Source: Galeruca laticollis
Taxonomy: Eukaryota > Arthropoda > Insecta > Coleoptera > Chrysomelidae
DNA: 64,000 nt
Reading direction: 5' to 3'
NCBI GenBank assembly: GCA_963921935.1
Contig: OY998181.1
Coordinates: forward strand, 137,229,423-137,293,422
Shown: in pieces, positions 55,315-64,000 of the stretch
Position numbering within the stretch: position 1 is the first letter of the stretch
How the letters are laid out: each line of letters opens with the position of its first letter
Translations under genes and position numbers: made by a program
Notes under the pieces: generated by a model
What the model saw: the letters and a program-made list of their open reading frames with translations, nothing else
What the model was told of the DNA's origin: nothing
Databases searched by the model: none

Positions 55315-56372
55315 AGCGTTCGACATAACAACAAATTCAAATTCAATTGAAATCTTACCACATGTGGATAATGAAGAAGTTTTAGAGAATAATGGTAAGT
55401 ATGTTCAATTAAGACGAATTCTTTGTAGTGATGTGCAATTGACACTTTTTTTCTATTTATTGTGAGTTTTATTATGTACTAATGTAATGTATATTCAAAA
55501 TGTATCCGATAAGTTGCCAATTGTAGATATGGTTGAGTATCAGTATCGACTAATTTTCTATTTCGCGATTCAAGTACTTTTCAATCCTTCTAGTATCAGA
55601 TACTTTAGTATCGAGTAGATAGTATCCGCAAATCATTAATTAGGTAAAACAATATAATTGGGATTATTTATTGTTGCAGGAAAAACAGTTACATAGGATA
55701 ACAAAACCACAAATTTGCTATTGCCATCCTATTATGAGAAAGGAATTATTTCGTCGCCCAAAACAAAAAAAGAAATCATTATGTAAGTCAGATTTTAATG
55801 ACTTTCAAAAATCATGGCATTTATGTTTCAGAAGAAATATTAGATAAAAAATTTAGAAATTTGAAACATCATTTTAAGGTGATAAAAGACACCAATAAAA
55901 GCACCAAATCTGGACAGGGAAGGATAACTTGGGAGTATTTTGAGTTGATGTACAGGATATTTGAAGAAGATAAAACAATCAATGTTGATGAAGTTTTATC
56001 TTCATTCAGCAATGCTTCACAACAGTTGAATCAACCAAGTACTCAAAGTATCCTGATAGTCAGCCAAGTACTTCCAAGTAGTATACTGATAGTCAGCCAA
56101 GCACATCAAGATGTCAGCTCCATATAGGTTTAGAGAAGTCAGAGTTTAAAAAATCGACTTTACTTACTGACAACAAGTGTAGTATGGAAACACCTACAAA
56201 AAAGAGGAATATTGTTGCAGGTAAAAGGTTGCAGACATACAGACAAAGTATGTTCAACTTAGAACAAAGGAGACTTGCAGCTTTGGAGAAAAATGCGGAG
56301 GAAATTGAAAAAAATAATAGAATACAACAAGAAAGAAATGATTTATTGCAAAAATATTTAGATAATAAATAA
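55315..56372 (+). pseudogene. PIF/Harbinger Myb/SANT-like (trihelix) accessory gene
   Basis: Exon 1 (up to 55394) reads FDITTNSNSIEILPHVDNEE and ends at a good donor (AATG|GTAAGT). The intron is 55395-55679 (TTGTTGCAG|G). Exon 2 has DNKTTNLLLPSYYEKGI with the leading Trp codon turned to TAG, then ISSPKTKKEIIM and ILDKKFRNLKHHFKVIKDT, GRITWEYFELMYRIF and a C-terminal coiled coil (RRLAALEKNAEEIEKNN). The trihelix/MADF-like fold binds element ends and helps nuclear import of the transposase. Stops and frameshifts make it a pseudogene. The probable start codon lies before hAT-A, at 44005-44007. Confidence 0.7.
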
Positions 56373-56462
56373 TGTCTCAACTAAAATAAACTTTTAAACC
56401 TAGAGTTATTTCTGTTTCAATACATCCAATTAATAACAAAATTAAATTGTTACAAAAATAAA

Positions 56463-57205
56463 TTAGTTCCATTCACTACATAAACGAACTATATTAGCTC
56501 GTTTCACTTCTGCATTCCCAAGTATATCTTGGTTATTACCATCAATGTTTTCATCATTAATTTCAATATTGCCTCTTTCAAGATTATAATCATCCATTGG
56601 ATTTTCTTGTAATATAATGAAGTTATGGAGAACACATGATGCTAAAATTATTCGTTTCGCAATTTGGGGTTGTTTTTAACATCTAGATATTTCAACCGTC
56701 GAAACTTGCATTTAAATAATCCAAATGCTCTCTCTATAGTAGAACGGATTGAGGAGAGTTTGATGTTATAAGTAACTTTCTCTGGAGTTAAGTGACCATT
56801 ATCTTGGTATGGTTTCATCAGATTAACTATCAAAGGATAAGCTGAATCTCCAATTAGGTGCAGAATTTGTGAAACAATTGGGTTTTCATCTATTAAACAA
56901 TTATATATTTCGCTCAATCTAAATACTCTAGCATCGTGCATTCGACCAGGCCTTCTTATAGTGGTGTCTATAAAAACACCTCTTTCATCACAAACACCTA
57001 AAAATCAAACATATAGAAGTAATTAGAGTTAATTACCCATAGTTTTCATCATTATTTTTTTTACTTTGTAGTATGAATGGAATCCCTTTCGATTATAGTA
57101 GTCTACAGGATTATTTTCAGGTTGCTTTATAGTTATATGACATCCGTCTATAGCACCGATTACTCCAGGAATGCCTCGAGAGCATGCTTCAAATTGAAAA
57201 AAAGT
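56463..57205 (-). pseudogene. PIF/Harbinger nuclease (DDE_4 type)
   Basis: Read on the minus strand: PGVIGAIDGCHITIKQPEN (first catalytic D, about 57150), a degenerate intron (about 57003-57070), GVCDERGVFIDTTIRRPGR, then MHDARVFRLSEIYNCL, HLIGDSAYPLIVNLMKPY (second D), IRSTIERAFGLFKCKFRR (third acid E) and RIILASCVLHNFIILQEN to a stop at 56463. One frameshift lies near 56650. The N-terminal quarter is missing beyond 57205. It is convergent with the trihelix gene, as in many Harbinger elements. Confidence 0.82.
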
Positions 57206-57458
57206 GCAATGATTTTAGAAAAAAATGCAAGGAATTTAGAAAAATATGCAAGAAATGATGTATATTATAATGTTGAATAATACTATTATTGCATTATTTT
57301 ACTATGGTGGGGAGTGGGGGCGGGATTTAATAATTAGGTATACAACGAAAATTTATATTAAGTATCAGATTTTATTAATAATAATAATAATACATAGGTA
57401 CTATTAAAATGATTATGGTAACAATAAAACAAAATAACAATATTTAAACAGACATAAG
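57206..57458. other. Spacer with short repeats and a G-rich stretch
   Basis: Three 21-bp near-copies of TGCAAGGAATTTAGAAAAAA (57208-57262) are followed by GGTGGGGAGTGGGGGCGGG (57305-57323). No gene recognised. Confidence 0.45.
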
Positions 57459-57686
57459 TCACGTCTTACAATTATTGTAAAAAATATTAATAATTATGTG
57501 TTTTTCAAAGTTTTCTAGGAGGAAACTTTGTCTCTTGTCAGAAAACATGTGTTTAAAAATTGAAAAACTTCGTTCGACATCAACTGATGTAATGGGAGCA
57601 TATTTATATTTACAAATGATGTTTAATTCTAAATTTGGTATATTTACATCGTTTTCGCCCATAAAAATTTTCGACATATTTTTCAA
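57459..57686 (-). pseudogene. hAT dimerisation-domain fragment
   Basis: The minus-strand frame has LNIICKYKYAPITSVDVERS followed by FSIFKHMFSDKRQSFLLENF. This is the hAT C-terminal pattern (ap.TS.dvERsFS..k.......R.sl...n). No catalytic core is nearby. Confidence 0.72.
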
Positions 57687-57726
57687 AATTTAAAAGCCTG
57701 TTTTATTTTGAGCCACAAAATTGAAT

Positions 57727-57942
57727 TTATTTAGAACTGCGGTTCCAATTTGGCTTTTCTTCGTTTGAGAAGTTTTCGAAATCTTCTATCAAAAAATTAT
57801 AAATTTCAGCCCATGCATTATTTTTCTTTATCTTATCTTTATAATCGTCCTGGGTTTTATCCCAAAGGCAGGGCCTTTGTTCTATTAACTCTATTAGAGT
57901 AAAAGGATCAAATAGAAATTTAGATGTTTTCTTCGACATCAC
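57727..57942 (-). pseudogene. MADF-domain fragment
   Basis: The frame FDPFTLIELIEQRPCLWDKT, QDDYKDKIKKNNAWAEIYNF is the N-terminal half of a MADF (Myb/SANT-like in Adf1) DNA-binding domain: L[IV]..[IV]...P.LWD.....Y.d......W..I. It ends in the middle of the domain. It lies just upstream of the hAT fragment on the same strand, so both may come from one internally deleted element. Confidence 0.72.
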
Positions 57943-57959
57943 AACACTGGAACTGACAT

Positions 57960-58400
57960 AAAAGATGCGATTTGCGATTTCTAGCTACACGTGTTAAAAC
58001 ATGCATAGACTTGCATTGCGTAGAAAAATGGTAGCGGAAAAAAATCGCACCGATCGCGCTATTTTAGATGAACAAATCGCGTGTTTATGCGATATCGCTT
58101 CGGCGCTACCATGGAAAATATGGTATCGTCTATGTGTGAAAACGACCGATTTAAATGCACGTAGATTTGATGTACGCAATATTGCGACCATTTATCGCAC
58201 GCTGAAAATGGTATGGTAATGGTATCATCTGAAAACGCTCTAAAGCGAAAGCGACTGCGTTCGTTTCTGACAGTTTTCCGGATTCGGTACTCTGTAATGA
58301 GCCTCGGATTGGATCGGCGAGGCCGAACTTCGACTCGGAAAAATAGCAGAAACGTATTTATTTCCAACACGTTTGGATGTTCTTACTATCGGCATTAATT
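57960..58400. repeat. CpG-rich block with repeated GCGAT/ATCGC motifs
   Basis: Within 57964-58210 the 5-mers GCGAT or ATCGC occur about nine times (for example GATGCGATTTGCGATTT, AAATCGCACCGATCGCGC, GCGATATCGC). GGTAGCG at 58029 has an inverted partner CGCTACC at 58107. Frames are open on both strands, but I see no protein family. It may be a subterminal region of a hAT element. Confidence 0.4.
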
Positions 58401-58473
58401 TTTTGTTTACCTTTTTTTCGAAATTCGGAAATCATATTTAGATTGAATGTAAAATGGATAGAAGGTTGAAAAA

Positions 58474-59060
58474 TCATCCAAAACAATCGTCTGCCTTCTT
58501 GGACCTCGCATGAAAAAATCCAGTTATACTAACATTAACATTCATGATTAAAAGATTCTGATCACAAATCAACTGCACATTTTTTGAATGGAAACATTTT
58601 CTGTAATAATTATAGAAAACTTTCTTCCAACATTTGCGAGATTTTCTATCAAAATTGAATAAGCCAGTTATTTGGCCCGTCAAATCAACCCCTCCCATGT
58701 TTTGGTTGTAAAACTGGAGCATTTGAGGACAAGAAATGTCTTTTTGGAACCATCTTTTGTAGTACGCTGAACCATAACTACTTTGTCAGTAAAACAGTTG
58801 CTTATAGCTAACAGATCTTTTGTATTCTACCGCATATACTAACTTGACATTTATTATTTCCGAACCGATAATAGTGAACAAACATGAAGTCATCACCCTG
58901 GGGTCTGAGAATAGGAGGAGCTTAATAAAAAGAAGGTATAGCAGTTGTCACATGCATTCGTATCTGGGTTATGGGAATCTGGTATGGTTATGCAAATTAT
59001 TTTCACCAACATCTACATTCGAAGTTTCGAACGATATTCAAATACGGTAAATTGCTAATT
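58474..59060 (-). pseudogene. piggyBac transposase C-terminal fragment
   Basis: The minus strand shows DDFMFVHYYRFGNNK (about 58890), then KVVMVQRTTKDGSKKTF across two frames and CPQMLQFYNQNMGGVDLTGQ with the third catalytic D, followed by FDRKSRKCWKKVFYNYYRKC and a terminal FHARSKKADDCFG. Neither TTAA-flanked TIRs nor the first two catalytic acids were found. This is a fragment unrelated to the three complete-ended copies. Confidence 0.7.
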
Positions 59061-59496
59061 ATAAACAAAAAGCATTTAAATGAAAAAATGTTATTGCTTG
59101 ACTAACTAAAAAACAATTTTGTTGTTTGCTTCTTCCAGAAATATACTCAAAATCGTGCTGCAAATGAGTTCGCTTGGCTTGAACGAACTTTTCATGAAAT
59201 TCAGACACAATCTAAATGACTTCAGTTCAAGCGTAGTAGGATATTTCTGTGTTGGCCTGCTATAATAATAGTCTTTGAAGGAAGCAACTTCTTTGGCGTC
59301 GTCCAACCTTTTATGCATAGGAGAAAAAAAAGTTCGTATTATTATTTAATATACATATAATAAAAGAATCTAAAGTAAAATATTTATAGAATGTATAAAG
59401 TTTACTACATATTTACATTTTCACCACGTATAATTTGAAAACGTTTTAAACCCTTTTTTTATTTATCCTTCAATACAATACAAGTCGTTGAATAAA
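59061..59496. other. Unassigned sequence
   Basis: A 70-codon minus-strand frame at 59106-59318 (start MHKRLDDAKEVASFKDYYY) has no family I recognise. Otherwise AT-rich. Confidence 0.3.
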
Positions 59497-60520
59497 TTAA
59501 AAGTACACACGTCTCCGTTTTCGTTTTATTTCTTCTCTTATCCAAGCCCGAATTGGTTGAATGGAACGGGAGATAGCTTTTAGTTTACTAGATAATTTTT
59601 CTACATGAATGTTGTTTAAATCAGGTACTTCTCCTTTATTAAAATGGTTTCTAAAACATCCCCTTAACATGGTTCGCTCAGGAGTTGCCCAAGTTCTGCT
59701 TCCAACATTAATAAAATGAGTTGTGATACTTTCTTCATTATGAGTTACAACATCTTTTTCAATAGGAGTCATATAATCATTTATAGTAGGAGTAGCAATG
59801 GTTGTTGGACATTGGACGGAAGAAACAACATTGCTACATGTAGAATCATCTGCATCAGATGTATCAATTGAATTTTACTTTTCTTCAATGATTAGAGAGA
59901 GATATCTCTTTATTTTTTCATTGGTTGCCAGATTAGTTAGCTCTGGCTCAGACTCACTGCTATCATCTACCCATCAAGTTGCCCCATAAAGGTTATTTCC
60001 CATAAATTCACTAATTACCGTTTGTTTGGCATACGATAATAATGCTGTGTCTGTGGCTAAGGGTTGCGCAATTTAGTAGCAGTGAATTTGCCATGAAGAA
60101 TATCTTTGTTACTACAGTATTGTTTCAAAACCTTGTCCGCCTCATAATAACCCAGCGTACTAAAATGAGCAGCAAATAAATAGTTGTTAGAAGCGAAATT
60201 TGGACCTCTTTCTGAAAGGTTAGTAGAACGTCAGTGGCATCTCTGAACTTGATAGATAATAAGATGGAAGAGCTTTTATTAAATTTTCCTCTAGAAACGT
60301 ACCTTACAAAATTTGAATTGTTGTATTTTCATAGATTACTACTAAAATTTTCGTCTATTGTTTTATATTTAACAATTTCTCTTCTTTGAATGTCTCCAGG
60401 TCTTTTTCTGTTAAATACCATAATATACACTATTGGCTTATATTCTTCTTGTATATTACCCTTTAACGGGAGGAAAAGAGACAGCTTTATAAATAGCGAG
60501 AACGCGTTAAACCCCACTCT
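59497..60520 (-). pseudogene. Degraded tyrosine-recombinase-like gene (Crypton-like)
   Basis: Pieces on the minus strand, in order: EEYKPIVYIMVFNRKRPGDI with QRREIVKYKT (about 60430-60370; the Arg in a GxRxGEL-like place), FRDATDVLLTF (about 60250), FASNNYLFAAHFSTLGYYEA, DKVLKQYCSNKDILHGKFTA and TKLRNPLATDTALLSYAK with VISEFMGN (60140-60020; the LR..AT and LGH-like boxes). The C-terminal region is WATPERTMLRGCFRNHFNKG ... IRAWIREEIKRKRR. The layout matches a family of tyrosine-recombinase-like proteins seen in insects and other animals. The His of the LGH box is replaced by Asn and the frame is broken several times. Confidence 0.5.
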
Positions 60521-60899
60521 GTGATGAACTGATTAGTGGGGACGCGCTCCTCCCGCACGCAGCGTGAATTTTGATTTTCTGTTGTCAACATTTCAAGTTT
60601 AGTAATGTGCAATTGCCGGAGTATTTTACGATGTTTTATTTCAAATGATAGATATTATTTTTATCTTTGAAATAAAATAATATCTTATCTCCCAACTTAT
60701 TTATTTAATTTCTTTTCTGTCATGGCAGACATGAAAAATAAAAAAAGACCTCTGCTAAAATAAATAAACATTCTTATCAAATAAAAAACAATGAATGCAA
60801 GAGTGGTTCGAACAAACCACCAGCTTGGGCTAAACAAAACGAAACCTATTGCACAATAATATTCTTATATCATTGAGTTGTTCAGGTCTGATTTGCGCA
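60521..60899. other. Spacer
   Basis: No feature recognised. Confidence 0.3.
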
Positions 60900-61200
60900 C
60901 AGAATTGTCTTAATTGGTCCAAGTTGGTAGCTCGTTCGAACTCTCTCTCTCTCTGCGCTCGTTTCCTCAATCATTAGGGTCGTGACCTCTTTGGAATGCC
61001 TCTATTTCTCTTTCTATTTTCTCCTGCGACATTCCTCGATCTTCAGGCTGGGGAAACGATACGTGAAGGGGTTGACTTGTTTGATTTGATCACACCATCT
61101 AATAGGCGTTCGGCCTCTACTTATCTTTTCCTGTACTTCTCCCATCACTATAAGCCTGTCTATATTAGCTTTTTTCGCGGGTCAAAAATAGAATCGGACC
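60900..61200 (-). pseudogene. Non-LTR RT C-terminal tail
   Basis: The minus-strand reading is DRLIVMGEVQEKISRGRTPI, RWCDQIKQ and RHSKEVTTLMIEETSAERER. The pattern (GrpptRW.D.i......A.dR..W) is the terminal segment of several insect non-LTR families. A short (CT)n tract lies at 60941-60954. Confidence 0.5.
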
Positions 61201-61339
61201 AATTCAGGATCGTTGTAATACGCATGCGTGATTAGGAACCAATTCAGGATTTTAATTTACCGCGATCGATTTAAGGACCACACATTTTATCATCGACCGT
61301 AGACCAATAACAACCAATCATAGACTGCATAGATAACAT

Positions 61340-61627
61340 TAGTGTTTTAAATGAAACTTACTGTTTCTAGTTAACTTCACAATATATTGAAAAAATGTTA
61401 AAAATTCTTAAAAAATTACATTTTTTCAATATATTGTAGACTTAACTAGAAACAGTAAGTTTCATTTAAAGCACTAATATGAATAGATTCCACAAAGGGT
61501 CGAGACAATTAATTGCATAGGTAACCTTTATATCAGTGTTTTAAATGAAACTCAGTGTTTCTAGCTAATTCCACAAAATAATAAAACACTAATATGAGTA
61601 GAATCCACGAGGTAAGGGTCGAGACAG
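61340..61627. mobile_element. Two further palindromic MITE copies
   Basis: Copy 1 (61340-61517) has arms TTAGTGTTTTAAATGAAACT ... AGTTTCATTTAAAGCACTAA around a short loop and the tail GGGTCGAGACAA. Copy 2 (61541-61627) keeps AGTGTTTTAAATGAAACT and TAAAACACTAATATGAG with the tail GGTAAGGGTCGAGACAG, but has lost most of both arms. They are of the same family as 45543-45799. Confidence 0.66.
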
Positions 61628-61631
61628 TTAA

Positions 61632-63338
61632 CCCTAGAACCACAAGGTGGAATGAGTGGAACAATTTCCACAATGCGGGGTCGCGGGCGACCCATTTATA
61701 TTTTGACTAAATAAACATGGTTGTAACGTTTTTTAAGTTGATTTTCAAAAAATATAACAAGTTCTTCTTTTTTTAGCATAAAATATTTGAGAGACCAAAA
61801 ATAAAATAAAAAAAACATACAGGGAGAGTTAAAAATAAAAAGTTCTTATTTTTGAACTACCTTTCATAGGGTGACAAATACTTAAAAACAAATGAAACTA
61901 GAATAGAAAGGGGTATTATTTTAGGCTTTATAATCTTCACAAATGCTCAACTGATGTTATGCACACATATTTTTTGCACAATGAACACAAATATGACGGC
62001 CTTTTCTATCACGTTTTCTTGGACAGAAATCACATCGGCGAGGCCCTTTCTGAAGATTCGCAACAGGTTGTTGTTCGTCGTCCCAGGTAATTCCGAATAG
62101 ATTGCCTCAACTTTTTCGGTAACCGTGGATTAACTGCCATTTGCTTCATGTGATCCTCTACTAGTGAATCAGCTAACGATTTGATAAATGTAGATCGGGA
62201 AATTTTTACATTACTATGTTTAAGCCTATACAAAACCATTGTATTTATCTTCCTCTGAAGCTCAGCAGTTGCTCATCTATGGTTAGATACTTTGAAGGAG
62301 TATAATTATTCCGACGACCCTTTATAAACATTTCCCAAATTTCTCGTAGAGGGGCAAATTTGTCTAGTGCGTTCTGGACGAGTGGTTTTATCATCGAATC
62401 GTAAACAATTTATTAAAAATTAGAAACGGTTTTTTGACATGCGTGCATCTAAATATCGAAACACCAAATTTTTCAGACCACATATCTGTTAGAGAAAGAT
62501 GGGCTTTTTAAAAACACCAGCAAAATAGAGTAATCCAAACAAAGCTAGAAGCTCAGCTCTATCTGTTTTTTTATGTAGTATTGATCAGTGGTAAACTTTG
62601 CTTTACGAACTTCAATTTCTTTATTTGTGTTAACTAAAATTATTTCAATAAGCTCTTCAGAGAAGAAAAGGTGCCATAAATCTTTGAAGCTATTTTTAGT
62701 TTTAGTTTATCCCTTTGGACCAGGCAGATGAAGTACAATATTCTTTTTTGGAGTTCTTGTCCTCTTGGAAATTAAAGGCTGAGTGAACCAAACATAATTA
62801 TTCTTGCCCAATAACTTGGGATAATCGTGTTTTTGCACATCCTGCTCCATGGCGTTTTGATCATTATCTACATTATCATCTGCGCCAGTCTCGTCTTGAA
62901 TGTCTCTTGGATCAAATTCGTCTTCAAGATGATTGTCCGTTAGTAAAATGTCTTCATCTTCACTGCTACTTTCATCTATACTATTTTCTTCTATATCACT
63001 AAGATCACTTTCCACAGTTCATTGTTTGTAAGAGGACGTTTCTGTGAATCCATATTGTTATTCTAACCAACAAAAAAAACTATAAGCCACTATGTGAATA
63101 ATATTTAAAAAAACTTACCGCATATAACTTGTTACGTTAATAACAAGGTGGGGTCAAAAGTTGAAATGTAGTTGCAAACACTACTAAAAGTGGAGTAATT
63201 TAAAAACGCGCACGTACACCCACGAATACCAATCAGTACTGAATGTAGATAGGAGCACGACAGTTTTTAAATAGTAGCGCGCATGCCCAAAACTATATGT
63301 GGTAGGGTCGCCGGCGACCCCACCTTGTAGTTCTAGGG
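61632..63338 (-). mobile_element. piggyBac-type element 3, internally deleted (1707 bp)
   Basis: TTAA|CCCTAGAACCACAAGGTGG on the left and CCACCTTGTAGTTCTAGGG|TTAA on the right (TTAA at 61628-61631 and 63339-63342) are the ends, with one mismatch. Each end also holds a near-perfect palindrome, GGGTCGCGGGCGACCC (61679-61694) and GGGTCGCCGGCGACCC (63305-63320). It carries the N- and C-terminal parts of a transposase only. Confidence 0.88.
61940..63053 (-). pseudogene. piggyBac transposase with deleted core
   Basis: It starts MDSQKRPLTNNEL (ATG at 63053) and shifts frame into the acidic leader (SDLSDIEENSIDESSSEDED). It then reads NYVWFTQPLISKRTRTPKKN and IVLHLPGPKG. The DDE core is nearly absent (about 62350-62700 holds scraps such as AFLGLLYFAGV-like helices in broken frames). 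The end is KISRSTFIKSLADSLVEDHM, PRLPKKLRQSIRNYLG and a cysteine-rich finger, CDFCPRKRDRKGRHICVHCA (61960-62040). Confidence 0.78.
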
Positions 63339-63418
63339 TTAATAACATATATTGTTTCTTTGTCATTTCTGTTGAATATTTATTTTTGTTCAAAATCTAA
63401 CTTTAAAAAACTTGAGAA

Positions 63419-64000
63419 ATGAGCGGCTCTGAAGGAGGTAAGTAAACCAGTTAATTAAGTTCAATTTATGTTTACACTTATCAATTATTATTTCTAGATA
63501 TATCTGAATTTTTGGTGTTTCCATCAACGTCAGAGGAGGAATTTCATAAATGGACTCACCAAAATACCTTACTTCTATTAGAAGTTTATCAAAAATACCG
63601 GGACCACGTGGGTTCGCTAAGAATTAAAGGTTTGAAAAAATTTCAAAATAAATGCGACGTATGACACGAACAAACGTTTCAGGAACTAATTGTGAAAATA
63701 TGTGGAAGGTCCTAGAAAGAAATTACAAAAAATATATTGATAATTCCAAACTTACTGGCAGGGGAAAGAATATTTGAATATGCCGACGTGATAGACAGAA
63801 TATTACGACAAAAAAAGAATATTCATGTTGTATGTTTGTTGTCAGCAGAATCAATACATATTCCGAAAAGCCCCGAGACTTCTAGCCCAAGAAAATAGAA
63901 ATGAAATGGACACTGCTATAAATGTGCAACAGACCCAGGAGGCAGAAACTGTTGCAGTTAAGAATTTTAAACAAAGAAAGGCTGTGGTACCTCCTAAAGA
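63419..64000 (+). pseudogene. Trihelix/Myb-SANT-like gene, partial, runs off the window
   Basis: The ATG at 63419 (MSGSEG) is followed by a 60-bp intron (63438-63497, GTAAGT...TTTCTAG). Exon 2 reads ISEFLVFPSTSEEEFHKWTH, QNTLLLLEVYQKYRDHVGSL and, after a frame change near 63640, TNVSGTNCENMWKVLERNYK and LTGRGK, then IFEYADVIDRILRQKKNIH in a third frame. This is the trihelix fold of Harbinger accessory proteins and of some host regulators. Two frame changes suggest decay. The 3' end is outside the window. Confidence 0.6.

Noticed and set aside
58001..58398. Overlapping open frames on both strands in the CpG-rich block
   Set aside because: No family motif, and openness is explained by composition (few TA-rich stops).
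1..64000. Search for host protein-coding genes, rRNA and tRNA genes
   Set aside because: Nothing convincing was seen; every coding region with a recognisable family is transposon- or virus-derived. tRNA detection by eye is unreliable, so short RNA genes may be missed.

Overview
The window looks like AT-rich, intergenic or heterochromatic DNA from an arthropod genome, most likely an insect. The reasons are APE-type non-LTR retrotransposons with RNase H, several piggyBac, hAT, Tc1/mariner and PIF/Harbinger families, degenerate GT-AG introns (one is only 60 bp) and an endogenous phenuivirus-like nucleocapsid. I find no convincing host gene. Nearly all of the sequence that can be interpreted is mobile-element DNA, and much of it is nested. 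I cannot identify the order or species from the sequence.

Layout. 1-9.2 kb: a broken pogo-like transposase; a degenerate non-LTR element split by a 1.17-kb solo LTR (2313-3478, 4-bp duplication AGAC); a hAT remnant; a 342-bp TA-flanked MITE; a mariner-like element with 365-bp inverted arms; an IS630/mariner remnant. 9.9-16 kb: a Tc1/mariner-like element with TIRs of about 245 bp, split by a 5.1-kb gypsy-type LTR retrotransposon with 262-bp LTRs and ATAA duplications. 16.4-23.2 kb: three non-LTR elements head to tail on the minus strand. 23.7-26.9 kb: an uncharacterised transposase-like gene split by a minisatellite of about 40-bp units. 27.2-32.5 kb: a non-LTR fragment carrying a 3.77-kb piggyBac, which itself carries a 1.32-kb hAT element; then another reverse-transcriptase tail. 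33.4-36.5 kb: inverted arrays of a repeat of about 165 bp around an endonuclease fragment.

37.0-43.2 kb: a 149-bp satellite array cut by two clean insertions. One is a 2346-bp element with TIRs of about 220 bp and a 4-bp duplication; it carries a 30-residue coding repeat and primer-binding-site-like motifs. The other is a second piggyBac. 44.0-55.3 kb is the deepest nest: a hAT element (8-bp duplication TACGTGCT) contains a palindromic MITE and a minisatellite next to a phenuivirus-like N gene. The minisatellite is interrupted by a 5'-truncated non-LTR copy, which is interrupted in turn by two complete hAT elements with intact 783-residue and 646-residue transposases. 55.3-64 kb: PIF/Harbinger genes, a MADF fragment beside a hAT fragment, a piggyBac fragment, a degraded tyrosine-recombinase (Crypton-like) gene, another RT tail, palindromic MITEs, a third full-ended piggyBac, and the start of a trihelix-like gene that runs off the window.

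The only long uninterrupted genes are the two hAT transposases (46658-49009 and 50474-52414) and the virus-derived N frame (53749-54591). The rest is pseudogenised. The nesting gives a relative order of insertion that can be tested by comparing empty sites.
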